From: Gracilaria gracilis
Taxonomy: Eukaryota > Rhodophyta > Florideophyceae > Gracilariales > Gracilariaceae
Reading direction: 5' to 3'
DNA: 64,000 nt
Assembly: GCA_030374805.1 (NCBI GenBank)
Contig: JARGSG010000184.1
Location: forward strand, 124,001-188,000
Position numbers and translations under genes: made by a program. Shown here piece after piece: positions 11,346-21,848 of the stretch; positions within the stretch are counted from its first letter, which is position 1, and every line of letters starts with the position of its first letter. The notes under the pieces are model-generated. The model did not search any database and was not told the DNA's origin. It saw only the letters and a program-made list of their open reading frames with translations.

Positions 11346-12003
11346 CATTATTACATACTACCCCACCTTTCACTGGAACTTGTGGCTATGTGACCAAAGC
11401 TTGCTTTACCGTAAGTGGCTGTCTCTCATGGAATTCTAAGACCATAATGCGAACTTTTGAAATGTCTGTAATGTTATCTGCTTCACTGTACGTGCTGAAC
11501 TACATTAAGCCAGACGACATGAGAAAAGTATATTTGTCTTGGTGACAATGACATGGTACACTAAGATCTGACTCGGAATGTCGGTAAGGTTGTCTAGTGA
11601 GAGAGAAATAGATCTGCAACTTGGAGCGATCCAGACAACACTCGGGAGAAGACTTAGGCCAGGGCGTCAGTGCTTCGCGTGTTACCAATAGTTTTGATTG
11701 ATATCCATCCTAATAGTACATGGCATTGCTACTAGCAATTTGTTCGCTAGCATTTCTTAAGCATTGCTTCGTAAGCAGGAATTGTTATAGTGAAAAGGAA
11801 ACTTCTTGGCTTCTTCCCTTGCGAATGCTCCCGACATGGATCCAGGAGCATGTCACTTTGTTTGTAACTACAGATATTGGTGATTAGGAATATTTCGTGC
11901 TTTCCTAAGACAGCTGAGGAGCTTCCTTAACATCGCTCATTCTTTTTCAGTTCGTGTTTTAGGAAACTTGGGTCACGCATTCATACGCTCCCGCTGAGAA
12001 CAA
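11346..12003. other. intergenic region between converging genes
   Basis: Convergent 3' ends of the RRM gene (plus) and the glycosyltransferase gene (minus). No gene or repeat was supported. Confidence 0.45.
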
Positions 12004-13557
12004 TCACTGATCGAGGAGAGAGAGATCTCCTTGAACTCTACATTGCCGGATCGCAGCCAACGCTACCTTTCTTGCCAAGTCTTTGACGTCCACACTTAAA
12101 CGCTGATAGGAAGCGCATTCCTTAAGGTTCCTCAAGGAAGTAGAGGTCCCTTGGCCTTCGTCTTCCGGTATTTCGAAGTCAGACCAAACGTTTCTCTTCT
12201 TCTGTATCGTCTCATTCAAATACATCCTCGCATCCTTCTCCCAATTTCTCAGGTATTGAGTTAGAGAAACACCACCGTTTGAGTTGTAGTGTTGCACACA
12301 CGCTTCGAACACCTCATTGTCGGCCTGAGATGTTATTTGCTCGTATCGAGCACCATAAGCAACTGAGATGTTTCGAAATGTATCTGACTTGTATCCATAA
12401 GGTACAAGCTCAAAGACATAGGAGTCAGGTTTAAGGAACATGAAATTGGAATTCGCATCCCCGTGAGATGCTACAACAATACTGGATTCCTGTATGATTG
12501 AGACCTGTTCGTGAAAGGAGGAGTTTTCGAAGAATACTTCTTCGGCTTCAATACGCACGGTGGGATCAATGCTTGCGACTTTCGTACCATAGAGAGTGAT
12601 AGCTCGCGTCAGCGTGTCTCCTCCTACTATAAATCTTTTCCCGTGGCGATTTAGTAGCAAAACCTTGCAAATACATGGCGTGAGAGAATTCTGAACTCGA
12701 CCGGTAGAATTCCTCACCAAGCCATTCAGAGAGAAGAAACGATTGGTTCCAGCAAAGGTTTTCGGAGACATATCTCCTGTTTGTACATTGGTGGAGAGTA
12801 TTGAACGGAAACAGGAAGCGGTTGAACGCACCTTCCACCCGTAAAGGTCTTTCATGTCTAGAATCTTTAATCTGCCCATAACACTGTTCCTTATCAGTCG
12901 AAGGAGACTCTTGGGCCAGTGATACTCCTTCGAATTTGATATACGAGCGTCGATTAGAAGCATTGGGTTGAGAGAAGAATTCTCGATAGAGTCTTGTTCG
13001 TGCTGTCCACAACTGCCAGGATTACTTGACAAGCAGTGAAGAGTGAATTCCGAAGAGCTCCTCGACCTTGAAAACATCTCTATCATAAATATATATGGTG
13101 TGATATCGTAGGCCAGCAACTCACGTTTACCGCGTGGTAGGTTAGACCCAATGACGTCCATGTCTTCATAGACATAATTCAAATTAACTTTGGATTTGCT
13201 TCCGTCGGTTCTTGAAACATACGCGGAAGCTCTCTCATCATTTCCTAACACAAACGACATTCTGTCAAGCCCACAGTTTTGAAGGTATCCTGAATGCTGT
13301 TTCATCCATGTCGGTAGTAGTAGGGACCCGTCTCCAACACGACACACATTTTGAACCTTGCAAAAGGTATGGTTTTGACGGAAACTCTCATGTTGGCCAA
13401 TGATGATAACCGCCGGTACAGATAGTGCTGTTGCACCGTAAATGAGCACAAAGCACGTGAGGAGGATTTGGTATGTACTTTGATGAGAGATAACGCCTTT
13501 TCGTTTGATGATACACGCATTGAGCCAATGAATAAAATGAGACATGACAAAGGACAT
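12004..13557 (-). CDS. GT61-family-like glycosyltransferase (DUF563), type II membrane protein
   Basis: 517 residues. A short cytosolic stretch is followed by one hydrophobic anchor at about residues 28-50 (ILLTCFVLIYGATALSVPAV), then a luminal domain with several N-x-S/T sites, the layout of Golgi glycosyltransferases. The C-terminal half has the GT61 hallmark at about residues 355-390: SIVVASHGDANSNFMFLKPDS, then VFELVPYGY, corresponding to the family's 'HGAGLTN...FLPPG...VVEIVPYG'. Asp replaces the usual Ala after HG. GT61 members add xylose, arabinose or GlcNAc to glycans. The acceptor cannot be told here; algal cell-wall polysaccharide or N-glycan are guesses. Confidence 0.8.
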   Translation of the reverse strand: MSFVMSHFIHWLNACIIKRKGVISHQSTYQILLTCFVLIYGATALSVPAVIIIGQHESFRQNHTFCKVQNVCRVGDGSLLLPTWMKQHSGYLQNCGLDRMSFVLGNDERASAYVSRTDGSKSKVNLNYVYEDMDVIGSNLPRGKRELLAYDITPYIFMIEMFSRSRSSSEFTLHCLSSNPGSCGQHEQDSIENSSLNPMLLIDARISNSKEYHWPKSLLRLIRNSVMGRLKILDMKDLYGWKVRSTASCFRSILSTNVQTGDMSPKTFAGTNRFFSLNGLVRNSTGRVQNSLTPCICKVLLLNRHGKRFIVGGDTLTRAITLYGTKVASIDPTVRIEAEEVFFENSSFHEQVSIIQESSIVVASHGDANSNFMFLKPDSYVFELVPYGYKSDTFRNISVAYGARYEQITSQADNEVFEACVQHYNSNGGVSLTQYLRNWEKDARMYLNETIQKKRNVWSDFEIPEDEGQGTSTSLRNLKECASYQRLSVDVKDLARKVALAAIRQCRVQGDLSLLDQ

Positions 13558-14577
13558 GAAGAAGAATACAGTCGAAAGAGATGAACAACTCGTTGTGCCT
13601 TTGTTTTGTTTTTTGCAAACTGATCGAGTTCAATCGAGTTCATTCAAGTTTCTGCGTTTTCCACTTTTTGTCTCTTCCTCTTATTAAGAGGTTGTAAGAT
13701 AAAGGTTCGGCGCTCACCAGCACTGCTCAATTGGGAGACACATCCACTCTGTTGTGAAGCAAGTAGTTTCAATTCTAATGCGTTTAGTCAAGAAGAAGTA
13801 CGTGGGGAGCTTGCAGCAACTGGTTTTTCTTTTTAGTCTGAGGTATTGAAGCAAATGATAAGGGGGCTGAAATGCCAAATCAAGAGAGCCACAATAACAG
13901 AGGAATCTGCATTCAAAAAGATGCATCACCTATGATAAGTAGAACTATAGACTTGTTGCGGTACTTTCGTGGAGCAAATTCTTTGTCTCTCTCATGGAAA
14001 TCACTCTATACCAGAAATAACCAAAATCCTGAGGACAAACAAGGAGTCTTTCAGGTTTATACGGAGACATAGATAGTATGTATCACACCGGGGAATGAGT
14101 TAGAACTGATGGCGAGAGCATCACTGGTTTGGACTTCGCGAGAGGTCGGATGCTGTGGCTCCTAACGTCTGAGAACACGGGGCGGTAGACCATAATGAGG
14201 AAGGGTACTACAGCCGTAGCAGGGCAGCGGAGTACGTCAACTTGGTCTCACTGCCACAAGGAATTAACGCTTTGCCGCAGAATGGTATAGATTTGCTGTC
14301 GTGCGGGGTGGCGGCAATGGTGTTGAGACCTATGCTTGTTAATGATTCTTTGACTCCAAAGCTAAATGGAGGTGGTTACAGGTTGTCGGGCTTCTAGAAA
14401 AACCCACGCGTACTAGCAAATAACGAATGCGTTTCACATAAACAACAACAACTTCGACGAAATACAGAATGAGAGAAAGGGGATATTCGAAGTGATCATC
14501 CCGAAAAACCTTGCCATGCAGAGTTGAACTAAGTACGGTGACTCAATTACGGTTAATCTTGCACCGGACAATCGGTT
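13558..14577. other. intergenic region with one repeat
   Basis: Mostly no gene. A frame at about 14172-14397 (plus) reads without stops for 75 codons and ends directly in front of a dispersed repeat (see 14355-14450). It may be the tail of a degraded mobile-element protein. Confidence 0.4.
14355..14450 (+). repeat. dispersed repeat family R2, copy A
   Basis: The segment around 14375-14440 matches two other places in the window (18559-18640 on minus, 31590-31665 on plus). The shared order is a GGTTG box, a GGG...CCC block, then an imperfect inverted pair based on CGCGTACGAG and CGTACGCG, then TTTCA and a simple tail (here CAACAACAAC). Ending in a stem-loop plus simple repeat is typical of the 3' end of a non-LTR element. 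This copy is the most diverged. Confidence 0.5.
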
Positions 14578-16869
14578 TCAGCTATTACTACTAGCGCTTC
14601 CCTTTTTACGAAGCTTCCCTCGCTTTTTTGCTTTGAACAGCACGACTTCTTCTTCTTCGAAGGCTATAGAACCGCTTTCTGAAACGAAGCTATGTTCGGA
14701 AGTTGGTTCTTCGGTACGATCGAACTCAGATCCTTTGTTTCGTACTTGCAAGTCCTTTGACCATGGGCTCCTGCCTTCTGGATCTGCAACCCCGAGATCT
14801 ACCAGTATTTGCTGCGCTCGCTTCGCGTAGTCCATATGGTTAGCTACTTGTTCATGAACTAGGCACACGTTTTCAACGTTAGCGATTCCTTCCTTATCTC
14901 TCACGGGTTTGTTTCCAGCTACAGAGCCCAAATTTGTTCCTCTGTGATACAATTCCAAGTACCAGTCACGCGGATCGTAGGCATTCACCAGCCTTCCTGA
15001 CACAACCGATCTGACATCTCGCCACGCTGCAATATCTGCGGTACAAGGAGCACCGACAAGATACACATCATGCACAATACCAACGAGTTTGCGACGCGCG
15101 AGCTCCTGCAAACAACTGAACACTACCAGAGCTCCCACCGAGAAACCTGCAAGCACGATAGGCCGATTCCCGAATGACCTCGATGCAAGTTCTGCTGCGA
15201 GCATATATCCACATTCAACACCGTGTGAGATTGCCCTTGCCCATATATTACCAATCAATGTTCGCAGGGCACCGATTATAGAAATTGGTAAGGCTACAGC
15301 CCCCGCAAGAGCGGGCAAAACCATCATAGCACCGTTTTGCGCTGCAATAGAAACGGTCATTCTTGCAATTAGCTTCCTGAGCGCGTTACTTAGTTCCAAA
15401 AGAAGCTGAGATTCCCATCTCAATGCAAACGTCTGTATCCCAATCTTTGCCAATGCCGAGGTTGTTGTGTGAAACTGGTCGGCACACATACCAGGATATG
15501 CGCTGTTTTCAGCAGCGCTAAGTAGTCCTGGGACAAGGATCGCCATAGACAGAGACCTCGCTTTGCCTTTCTCACGCTCAGTTGCATGTTCTTCGTTTTC
15601 GCCCATAATCCATACAGGAGGCTCCTTCCCAGGCGGTACAAAGGCAACTCGATAAGAAACATTGACAGTGAGAGATCCCGGCATCAATCGAAAGCGAAGT
15701 AGATACATTTTGTTCTCAGTTATTGTGATAGCTCCTGTGGTTCGTCGACGTTTACCCTTCCCATTCCTGTCAAGGCCACCTACGTCCATGAACTGCTCCG
15801 GAAGAAGCCATTGGGAAACTGGCCCGTTTCCTCCCTGCACAATGTCTCGGATTTGAACCCCAAACGCAACTCGAGCAGGAACGACCATATCAAACTCCTG
15901 CGAGGTTAGTATTTCCCAAACCAAGAGTCCGCCAAGGACTTTCGTTTCATGAGAAAGTGGAACCAACGCCTCGTGAATGTTCTCCGTGGGCGTTATGCGA
16001 GCCGTATCGTAAGCTTGGGAACCATTGTCATGCAAGGGTGTACATCGCTCAAACGAAAACTCCTCTACATCTCCTGTTCGACTTGCCATTGCTGCGGCCC
16101 CGACACCAGCACCTGCAGCTCCGAAAAGACTTCCAACGGCGACAGCACCACCTCCACCGAGTGCCGCTAATGGAGCGGTTGCACTAGCCAGACCAACGGT
16201 GCCCAGAGCCGGCAGCAGCGCTGGAGCAATCAACCCACCACTAAGACCAAGGGCAAGACCCCCAAATAAACCTGCAGCACCAACCTTAAGCCACTTTATA
16301 TTTGCTCTGCGTCGCGCATGAGCAGAGTCTTCCCCGACAGACTCGACGTTTTCCCCATTCACTGTCGCGTTCTCAGCCAAAGCAAATACAAGTTCTGCGA
16401 GTTGGTGCTCTGCAGCATACAGGATGCGTGGGGGAAGACTCAGCGCTGAGATGTAACGCATCAACACTTCTCTTGCTCGTGCATCGTAAGTCGTAGAATT
16501 TATTACATCAGCCTCAAGAACTGCGGAGATGAGTTGGATAGCTTGTGACTGGCCGAACGAGGAGGCAGTAAGATACGCATCTGCAACTTCTACAGCGCGC
16601 AGTATTGGCTTTCGAGATGAGGCGATTTCTAAAGCCTGCTCAATGAGGCCGTCACGAGCGCCATTTGGTAGCGAAAAAGCGAGAAGCGCTCTCGTTAGAT
16701 AGGCTCGAAGCCATACCTGATCGGGAGCAAGCGATGAAGCACAAGCAGCAAGAATACCGGCTGCGGGGAGGTTCTGACCCGGGCCAGCTGGCTCAAAGCC
16801 TAGTTCGTGACCCTGAAGAGAAGCGGTAGGCGATGTTGTGGAAGCTTCCAAACCGGTTGCACTGCTCAT
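14578..16869 (-). CDS. DUF726/TMCO4-family membrane-associated alpha/beta hydrolase
   Basis: 763 residues from the ATG at 16869; the slightly longer frame above it has no ATG. The N-terminal third is helical and Ala/Leu-rich. At about residues 200-270 there is a Gly/Ala-rich hydrophobic stretch (GLFGGLALGLSGGLIAPALL and onward) typical of the family's membrane hairpins. The C-terminal half is an alpha/beta hydrolase with the nucleophile elbow GFSVG near residue 573 (VLAGFSVGALVV), then VYLVGAPC and VSGRLVNAYDPRDWYLE, which are family blocks carrying the acid region. A late His (MDYAKRAQQIL neighbourhood) could complete the triad. In yeast and animals the family is linked to ER/Golgi membranes; the substrate is unknown. 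Acidic and Lys-rich C-terminus. Confidence 0.9.
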   Translation of the reverse strand: MSSATGLEASTTSPTASLQGHELGFEPAGPGQNLPAAGILAACASSLAPDQVWLRAYLTRALLAFSLPNGARDGLIEQALEIASSRKPILRAVEVADAYLTASSFGQSQAIQLISAVLEADVINSTTYDARAREVLMRYISALSLPPRILYAAEHQLAELVFALAENATVNGENVESVGEDSAHARRRANIKWLKVGAAGLFGGLALGLSGGLIAPALLPALGTVGLASATAPLAALGGGGAVAVGSLFGAAGAGVGAAAMASRTGDVEEFSFERCTPLHDNGSQAYDTARITPTENIHEALVPLSHETKVLGGLLVWEILTSQEFDMVVPARVAFGVQIRDIVQGGNGPVSQWLLPEQFMDVGGLDRNGKGKRRRTTGAITITENKMYLLRFRLMPGSLTVNVSYRVAFVPPGKEPPVWIMGENEEHATEREKGKARSLSMAILVPGLLSAAENSAYPGMCADQFHTTTSALAKIGIQTFALRWESQLLLELSNALRKLIARMTVSIAAQNGAMMVLPALAGAVALPISIIGALRTLIGNIWARAISHGVECGYMLAAELASRSFGNRPIVLAGFSVGALVVFSCLQELARRKLVGIVHDVYLVGAPCTADIAAWRDVRSVVSGRLVNAYDPRDWYLELYHRGTNLGSVAGNKPVRDKEGIANVENVCLVHEQVANHMDYAKRAQQILVDLGVADPEGRSPWSKDLQVRNKGSEFDRTEEPTSEHSFVSESGSIAFEEEEVVLFKAKKRGKLRKKGSASSNS

Positions 16870-17904
16870 TAGGAAGATACCGAAACAAAAGTTCAAAAGC
16901 CGCTGGCGTTGAATCCAATTCGTGGCGCTGCAGGTCCAAGTGTGACGAATGTCTCTACGGCGGGAGGAAAAGTGCCACTAGGAAGACGAACATCTGATAA
17001 ACGGGAAGCGACCGGAAGAGGGAGACGGCGACATTAATCATGTACAAGGGTAATGCATACTGGCCCCGTCACCAACCTCTGCGGCAACGAGGGTGTGCCC
17101 GAAATGAAAGCCATTGCTGGAGTTGACCGATTTGCAATGCACCTGGACGAGCAGCACATCGTTGGCCGGGCTGTGGTCGGATTTGGCAGGCAGGCTACCG
17201 GACAAGACAATTTTGGTGCGATAACGAAAACGATCTCAGTCGCCCACCGGATACGTGTCACATGTGTATTGGAATGGGCGGAGTAAGCCCTGCGCCGTCA
17301 TCATACAACGTCGCTTTTTCGCCGTCTTGTTCCCGTTCCTATCGCTTCTACCTTCAAAGGTATCTAGGATATCTACGCTGTCCGCTTTCTTCTGGGGGTT
17401 GGGCAGACTCTTCTCAGATATGTATTAAGCGCGGCTGTCTCTGCACATTTTTGATCGCAGATGCCGAGTTTCTCCTTCCCTTTGTAGATAAGGAGAAACT
17501 TTGCATCACAGAATGAAATACAAAGCAGAGGTTCCAATTGCATCAGTTGAATCGGGGTTCATGCATTCTATTCCATCATAGATATCGACTGAGTACAGTT
17601 TTAAGCCCGCAAACATGCTTTTCAGGCTGTTCATGCTCTTGCAGCAGCTTTAGCGCAACACAGTCACTATAAAACTCCCAATGACGTTCTGTTTGGTTTC
17701 TGGTGTGATTTGAGCACTGTGTTATACTTGGTAAACTGCCAAAGCCCGACTTATTCCTTTTCGTTCTGTCCTTCATATTCAATGTATAAATGGGGCTAGG
17801 AAGACTGAACGGTAGGCTGCGGCTAAGACCAGAATTGCGAGAATGTGTGTTACGGTTCCTTTCGTACGTACTATCTCTTTTGCACACACTGCCTGGTTGA
17901 CGTG
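16870..17904. other. intergenic region
   Basis: The frame at 17053-17286 (plus) is overlapped by an equally long frame on minus and neither has a known domain. I see no supported gene. The retrotransposon-bearing block begins at its right side. Confidence 0.4.
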
Positions 17905-18555
17905 TCGTCACACTAGATGTGTACTTTCATTGCTTCTTGTAGCATCTTATATGGAGAAAAAGACAATGCGCTGCGATTGTGGAACGACGGTTAGAAGAGA
18001 TCCTGAACATGTTGTGTTTCTTCTTCTTTCTTTATTATGGTCAGCCGTCCCTGATTTTGAGGCGCCAGTAGTTCTATCTAGAGATAGTTCTCTCTCTTAA
18101 AGGATGCCAAAAACCGTGACGGCCATTCCTTAATCATATCTAACAACGACTTGCCTTTCGTTCTCTAACTGTCGGTAGAACAGCGCGTCGAGCTGCGTTG
18201 GTAAGAACGCACCGAAAAAGTACATGTTCTACGTCTTTCTTGGCTGCCGTTCCGCATTCACAACGCGTAACTTTTCCGTTAAGGTATGAGCTAACCGGGT
18301 GCAGCGTTGGGACGTGTGTAGTGGCGAACTGCGCCAATGTGACTTCCGAACGCCGTATGTTCCCCTGTTCCTCGTTATCCTCCAATGCAAAGAGCAACTT
18401 ACTCCTTATGTTGTGTTTAGGTGTGCTCTGAATAATTCTTCAAGACGAGCGCTTATGGCAGGAGTACCGCGTGACGGGAAACATCAATTCAATCCCTGAT
18501 CAGACACGACCCTCAGAAGTTCTTGGCCTTTTTATAGAGAGAGATTTATTTCTCT
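17905..18555 (+). mobile_element. degenerate non-LTR retrotransposon 3' fragment (copy L1a), interrupted
   Basis: Codes for the C-terminal Cys/His region found after LINE reverse transcriptases: RCDCGTTVRRDPEHVVF at 17966-18019, then FRCALNNSSRRALMAG from 18416. The two halves are separated by an insertion at 18020-18407. The insertion is flanked by the 11-base direct repeat ATGTTGTGTTT (18009-18019 and 18408-18418). Across the gap the motif reads C-x-C-x(11)-H-x(4)-C, as in the other copies. The 3' part keeps CCCTCAGAAGTTCTTGGCC, also found in the copy at 31224, but has a frameshift and a TAG. It is a dead relic. Confidence 0.75.
18020..18407 (-). mobile_element. nested, 5'-truncated LINE copy (L1b) with GAA tail
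   Basis: Inserted in antisense into copy L1a, with an 11-base target-site duplication at both ends. Its minus-strand reading has the same zinc region (TRCECGTAAKKDVEHVLFRC), continues into a C-terminus like the copy at 31224 (FLASFKREN against FLAFLKRES), and ends with ATAATAAAGAAAGAAGAAG at the low-coordinate side. Target duplication, 5' truncation and a simple A/G-rich tail are the marks of target-primed reverse transcription. Confidence 0.8.
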
Positions 18556-18558
18556 CTC

Positions 18559-18640
18559 TCTCTCATTTATGAAACGCGTACGTGAATTACTCGTACGCGG
18601 GGGTATGCTAAGAACCCCAACAACCTATAACACTTATCTC
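18559..18640 (-). repeat. dispersed repeat family R2, copy B
   Basis: Reverse-complement copy of the family seen at 14355 and 31590. It keeps the best stem, CGCGTACG and CGTACGCG with a 9-base loop (18573-18597), and is followed on its own strand by TTTCAT and a GA-repeat tail (18534-18564). It abuts the 3' end of copy L1a in opposite orientation. Confidence 0.55.
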
Positions 18641-19199
18641 TACACCGTAGCCACAAACCACAAATCAGTAGCCGTGCTACACTCACGGGGCTATAATATG
18701 GTACAAAGAAAGTATTAGGTACCTAAGGTGTTTTCGACCGCAGAAGCGTTTCGTTTGCGACGATAATCGCCTTCTTCTTCACTGAACCTCTCCATTCAAC
18801 CTCTAGAGCTCGCCGCGTAAGGTGTACACCACGACAAGGCGCTTCGCATGTACCGCTTTTGTCGCCAAAGAAACCATTGACGACGTCCTTTCCACCCAAC
18901 CCCTATATCATCGGCGAGATCAGGTAAAAGAACCGGCGCGTAGCCTGCGTCATCTTCCGACCCAAGCGTAGTCCATCCCAGAAAACCCTGGAAAAGCCCT
19001 GTCCAGAGGCTCCATTGAAGCTCTTTGTTCGAGGGAAAAAATTCAGGGAAAGGGCGGTTGGATCTTCTTCCGAAAACAGGCTCGTGACCGACTGCGTGCG
19101 TGCAGTTAGACGGGGGCCTTTTCACGACGTACCACCCAGGTCCGCGACGGCGACCGGCAAGCTGACCGATCGCTTGGGCGAGTTTAACGACCTCCCGGG

Positions 19200-19262
19200 T
19201 CGAGATTTATTTGAAGCTTTACAACAGTTTAGTAATAGAAAACTGCTGTCCACAAAACAAGA
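19200..19262 (+). mobile_element. 3' end stem-loop of a LINE copy (L1d)
   Basis: Matches the 3' untranslated end of the copy at 31224: GAAGCT-TAC, stem CAGTTT (19225-19230) pairing with AAACTG (19240-19245), then TGTCCACAA and an A/G-rich tail. The upstream part, 18640-19200, is too decayed to read. A following stretch (about 19365-19440) resembles retroelement coding sequence (VSVLGLRWSND) but this is weak. Confidence 0.5.
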
Positions 19263-20245
19263 AAGCATGTCGTCGACGAGAAAAATTCAATGTCATGAGG
19301 TGTGACAGGTGTGTGTCAAGAGAACACGTTTGCGAGATGCTACGCTTGTTGTTGATACATTTTAGGTGCTACCTCCTGCCGAGGAGCTAGACAGAGACGT
19401 ATCAGTTCTTGGTCTCCGTTGGAGCAATGATATACACACGTGAGTACTCTTCGTTACGACTGAGAACTGGACCTCGTCATACATGTGACGCATTTGGCTC
19501 CGAGCCCTCGTTCGAAGGGCATTTGCTCTCGGTTATGCAGTCAAAAAGAATACCAAAGAATGATGGGAAAGGTCGATTGTGATAGGACTGTTGCAGATAG
19601 TTTAGGAAATATTCTGTGCAACCATTGTAGTTTGTTCTATAATTGATATTGACTCTTTTGGTGAAGCACCAACACCGCTGTAGCCGTTAGTTAAAAGTAT
19701 AACTCCCTTATTATGAGTACTATATCAAAGATTAAAGGAATGACTATGGTATCAAGAAAACACTGGTTATTAACAGTGGTTAACCTTTGCTTCAAGTGAA
19801 ACCTGCACTTCGCCACTACTTTACTTCTTGTTGACACCGTTGGCAGCACCGGCATTTAGAAACGTATTACTTGTTTGTAACAAACGGTTTCGGGGAGGAA
19901 GTTCAAAGTATCATACTTTATAGTTTGGAATAATTCTCACTTTTAAGTCTGACGGGAAAGACAAGGCTAAAGAACAATGCAAAGAAAGAGCACGGTCACA
20001 ATTTCAGAGCTTCACTGCCTTGGAGTATACATGTCTTTCATACATGAAGGTCGATTCAGTACAACCCACCGACATCCACACCTCTTTCGGTTTGAGGCAT
20101 GTGCATTACTATCGGCAAAAGGCCAACACTCACCTTTCTGGTGAAACAAACAGACACCGATTGCCGAACTCACTGCGCGTCTGAAGCTTTTTATGACTCG
20201 TACATTTGATCTTGCGCTTCGAAGAGGAAATGGAAGGCTAACAAG
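19263..20245. other. gene-poor intergenic region
   Basis: AT-rich, no supported gene. Possible retroelement debris at the left end. A small open frame on minus (20012-20254) has no domain. Confidence 0.35.
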
Positions 20246-21084
20246 ATGTTTCAAGGTGATCGTAACAACAACGTAAGGCCCATTTCAGTGAGTGACGACG
20301 GTCAAAGCGTGGTGTGCGTGTCAGAAGACGATAAGGTACGCGTGTGGGATGTTCAGAAGGAAAGCAAAGGATATAGCGTTTTAGGTGAGCACGGACGAAG
20401 AGCAAGTTGTTCACCGGCGAGAGCACAAAGAGACCAAAAAAGTGAGGTGAGTAGCGCGGCGGTGAAGGCAGTTGCAACAGGATCGTGGCGTAACGGGCTC
20501 TGACGATGGCACAATGCGAATGTGGGATATGGGAAATATGAGCGCGATTGGCAAGCCGCTGGCTGGTCACACTGATAGAATGAGTTGTGTGGTATTGAGC
20601 GATAACAGGTTGTGGGCGGCTACAAGTTCGGGGGATAGGGCGTGGCGAGTGTGGAACACACACAACGAGGAAGGAGGACGTTTTGTGGCTGATGGGCCCT
20701 TTGTCAGTTCAATGTTTGGCCGTTCATGAAGATGGGTCCACAATTATTAGCAGTTTGCGAGACGGCAACAGTACAGTAGGTGTGTGGAAGATTAGAGGCG
20801 AGAATGCATTAGCGAAGATGTTGCGTCACGGCCACGGGTTTGCTGATTGCGTGAGTGTGGACGGAAACTCGGGATGTTTCACGACAAGCTACGTAACAAT
20901 TCGCACTCGGGACTTGCGAGGCTTAGCTTTGAGGAATATGGCGGAGTACGACAATACGGCGGAGTACGACGCATTTAGACGACATACCCTTTGTATCATG
21001 TGTGAAGTGACGGACGGGCCGTCCGTCCCGGACGGCAAATGGGATGTGACTCTCACAGCCTGTGAGCGGGCTCTTCCTCTGTAA
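20246..21084 (+). pseudogene. WD40-repeat pseudogene
   Basis: Three reading frames in series encode WD40 blades: SDDGQSVVCVSEDDKVRVWD, then GSDDGTMRMWDMGN with IGKPLAGHTD and WAATSSGDRAWRVWN, then AVHEDGSTIISSLRDGNSTV with GVWKI. The blades are in the right order but the frame is lost at about 20390-20500 and again at about 20690-20715, and I found no GT-AG pair that restores both. The IGKPLAGHTD blade style is that of multicopy HET-E/NACHT-type WD40 proteins rather than conserved housekeeping ones. The N-terminal effector part, if there was one, is absent. Confidence 0.65.
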
Positions 21085-21848
21085 CCTTAGATGTAGATCA
21101 TATCCATTCATATATCATAATATTAAAGGTTTATCTACTCCTGTGCTGATGAGCTCAGGACGGTGATCGTTGTCGGGCTAGAAACGTTGCCGTCGTGGCA
21201 CCATGTCATACACCAGCAAATGCGCGAGCCTTTTGTCCCCGTTCGGACCGAGAACCTCAGTTTCAGGTCCTCTGTCTGAGAAAACAATGTGTTGGAATCC
21301 GCCTAATGTCAAACATGACAAGAACAGCAGTTTCCTGACAGCTCGGATGCTTCTCATCCTGCGATGTACAGTATCTAGCTAGATCATACGACGCGTATAT
21401 CGAAGTCAGGTTCAAGACAAATCTCTTGTCGCTTGAAGCGCTTGATAAGAAGCAAGATAATTCTACCCCTCATCGAGACCCGCCCGCCAGGAATATGCGT
21501 TTAACGATTGTGACGTCGGAGCTAAGCTTTAGGGGCTAGCCCTCTTTTGCTACCAGAGAGCTCGCCCTGTGCCCTCTGGATGTCATTGTGTTTATATTGT
21601 ACCAGATTGGTTTCAGTTGTAAAGCACCTGATTACCTCATTTCGGCACCTTTATTGAGAGGCCCCGATCGGAGCGAAAACCATACTCTGGCCCGTCGCGA
21701 TAGGTCCGATGCGACGTGGACACCGGCGATGAAAACTTTCGGTCCACAATAACATGAACGTTCAGGTCATCGGCCACCGCTATTTACTGGCAGGGAAGGG
21801 GAGTGTTGGTGAATTGATATCAGCTGCGTATCTACAATTTCCACCATC
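21085..21848. other. intergenic region upstream of the shikimate-pathway gene
   Basis: No gene recognised. Presumably contains the promoter of the gene starting at 21849. Confidence 0.4.

Noticed and set aside
17034-17286. Opposed open frames of about 75 codons
   Set aside because: Both strands are open over the same stretch with no domain, so neither can be preferred.
21009-21027. GACGGACGG/CCGTCCGTC hairpin
   Set aside because: Nine-bp stem at the end of the WD40 pseudogene. Short GC-rich palindromes of this kind are expected by chance and no function is suggested.
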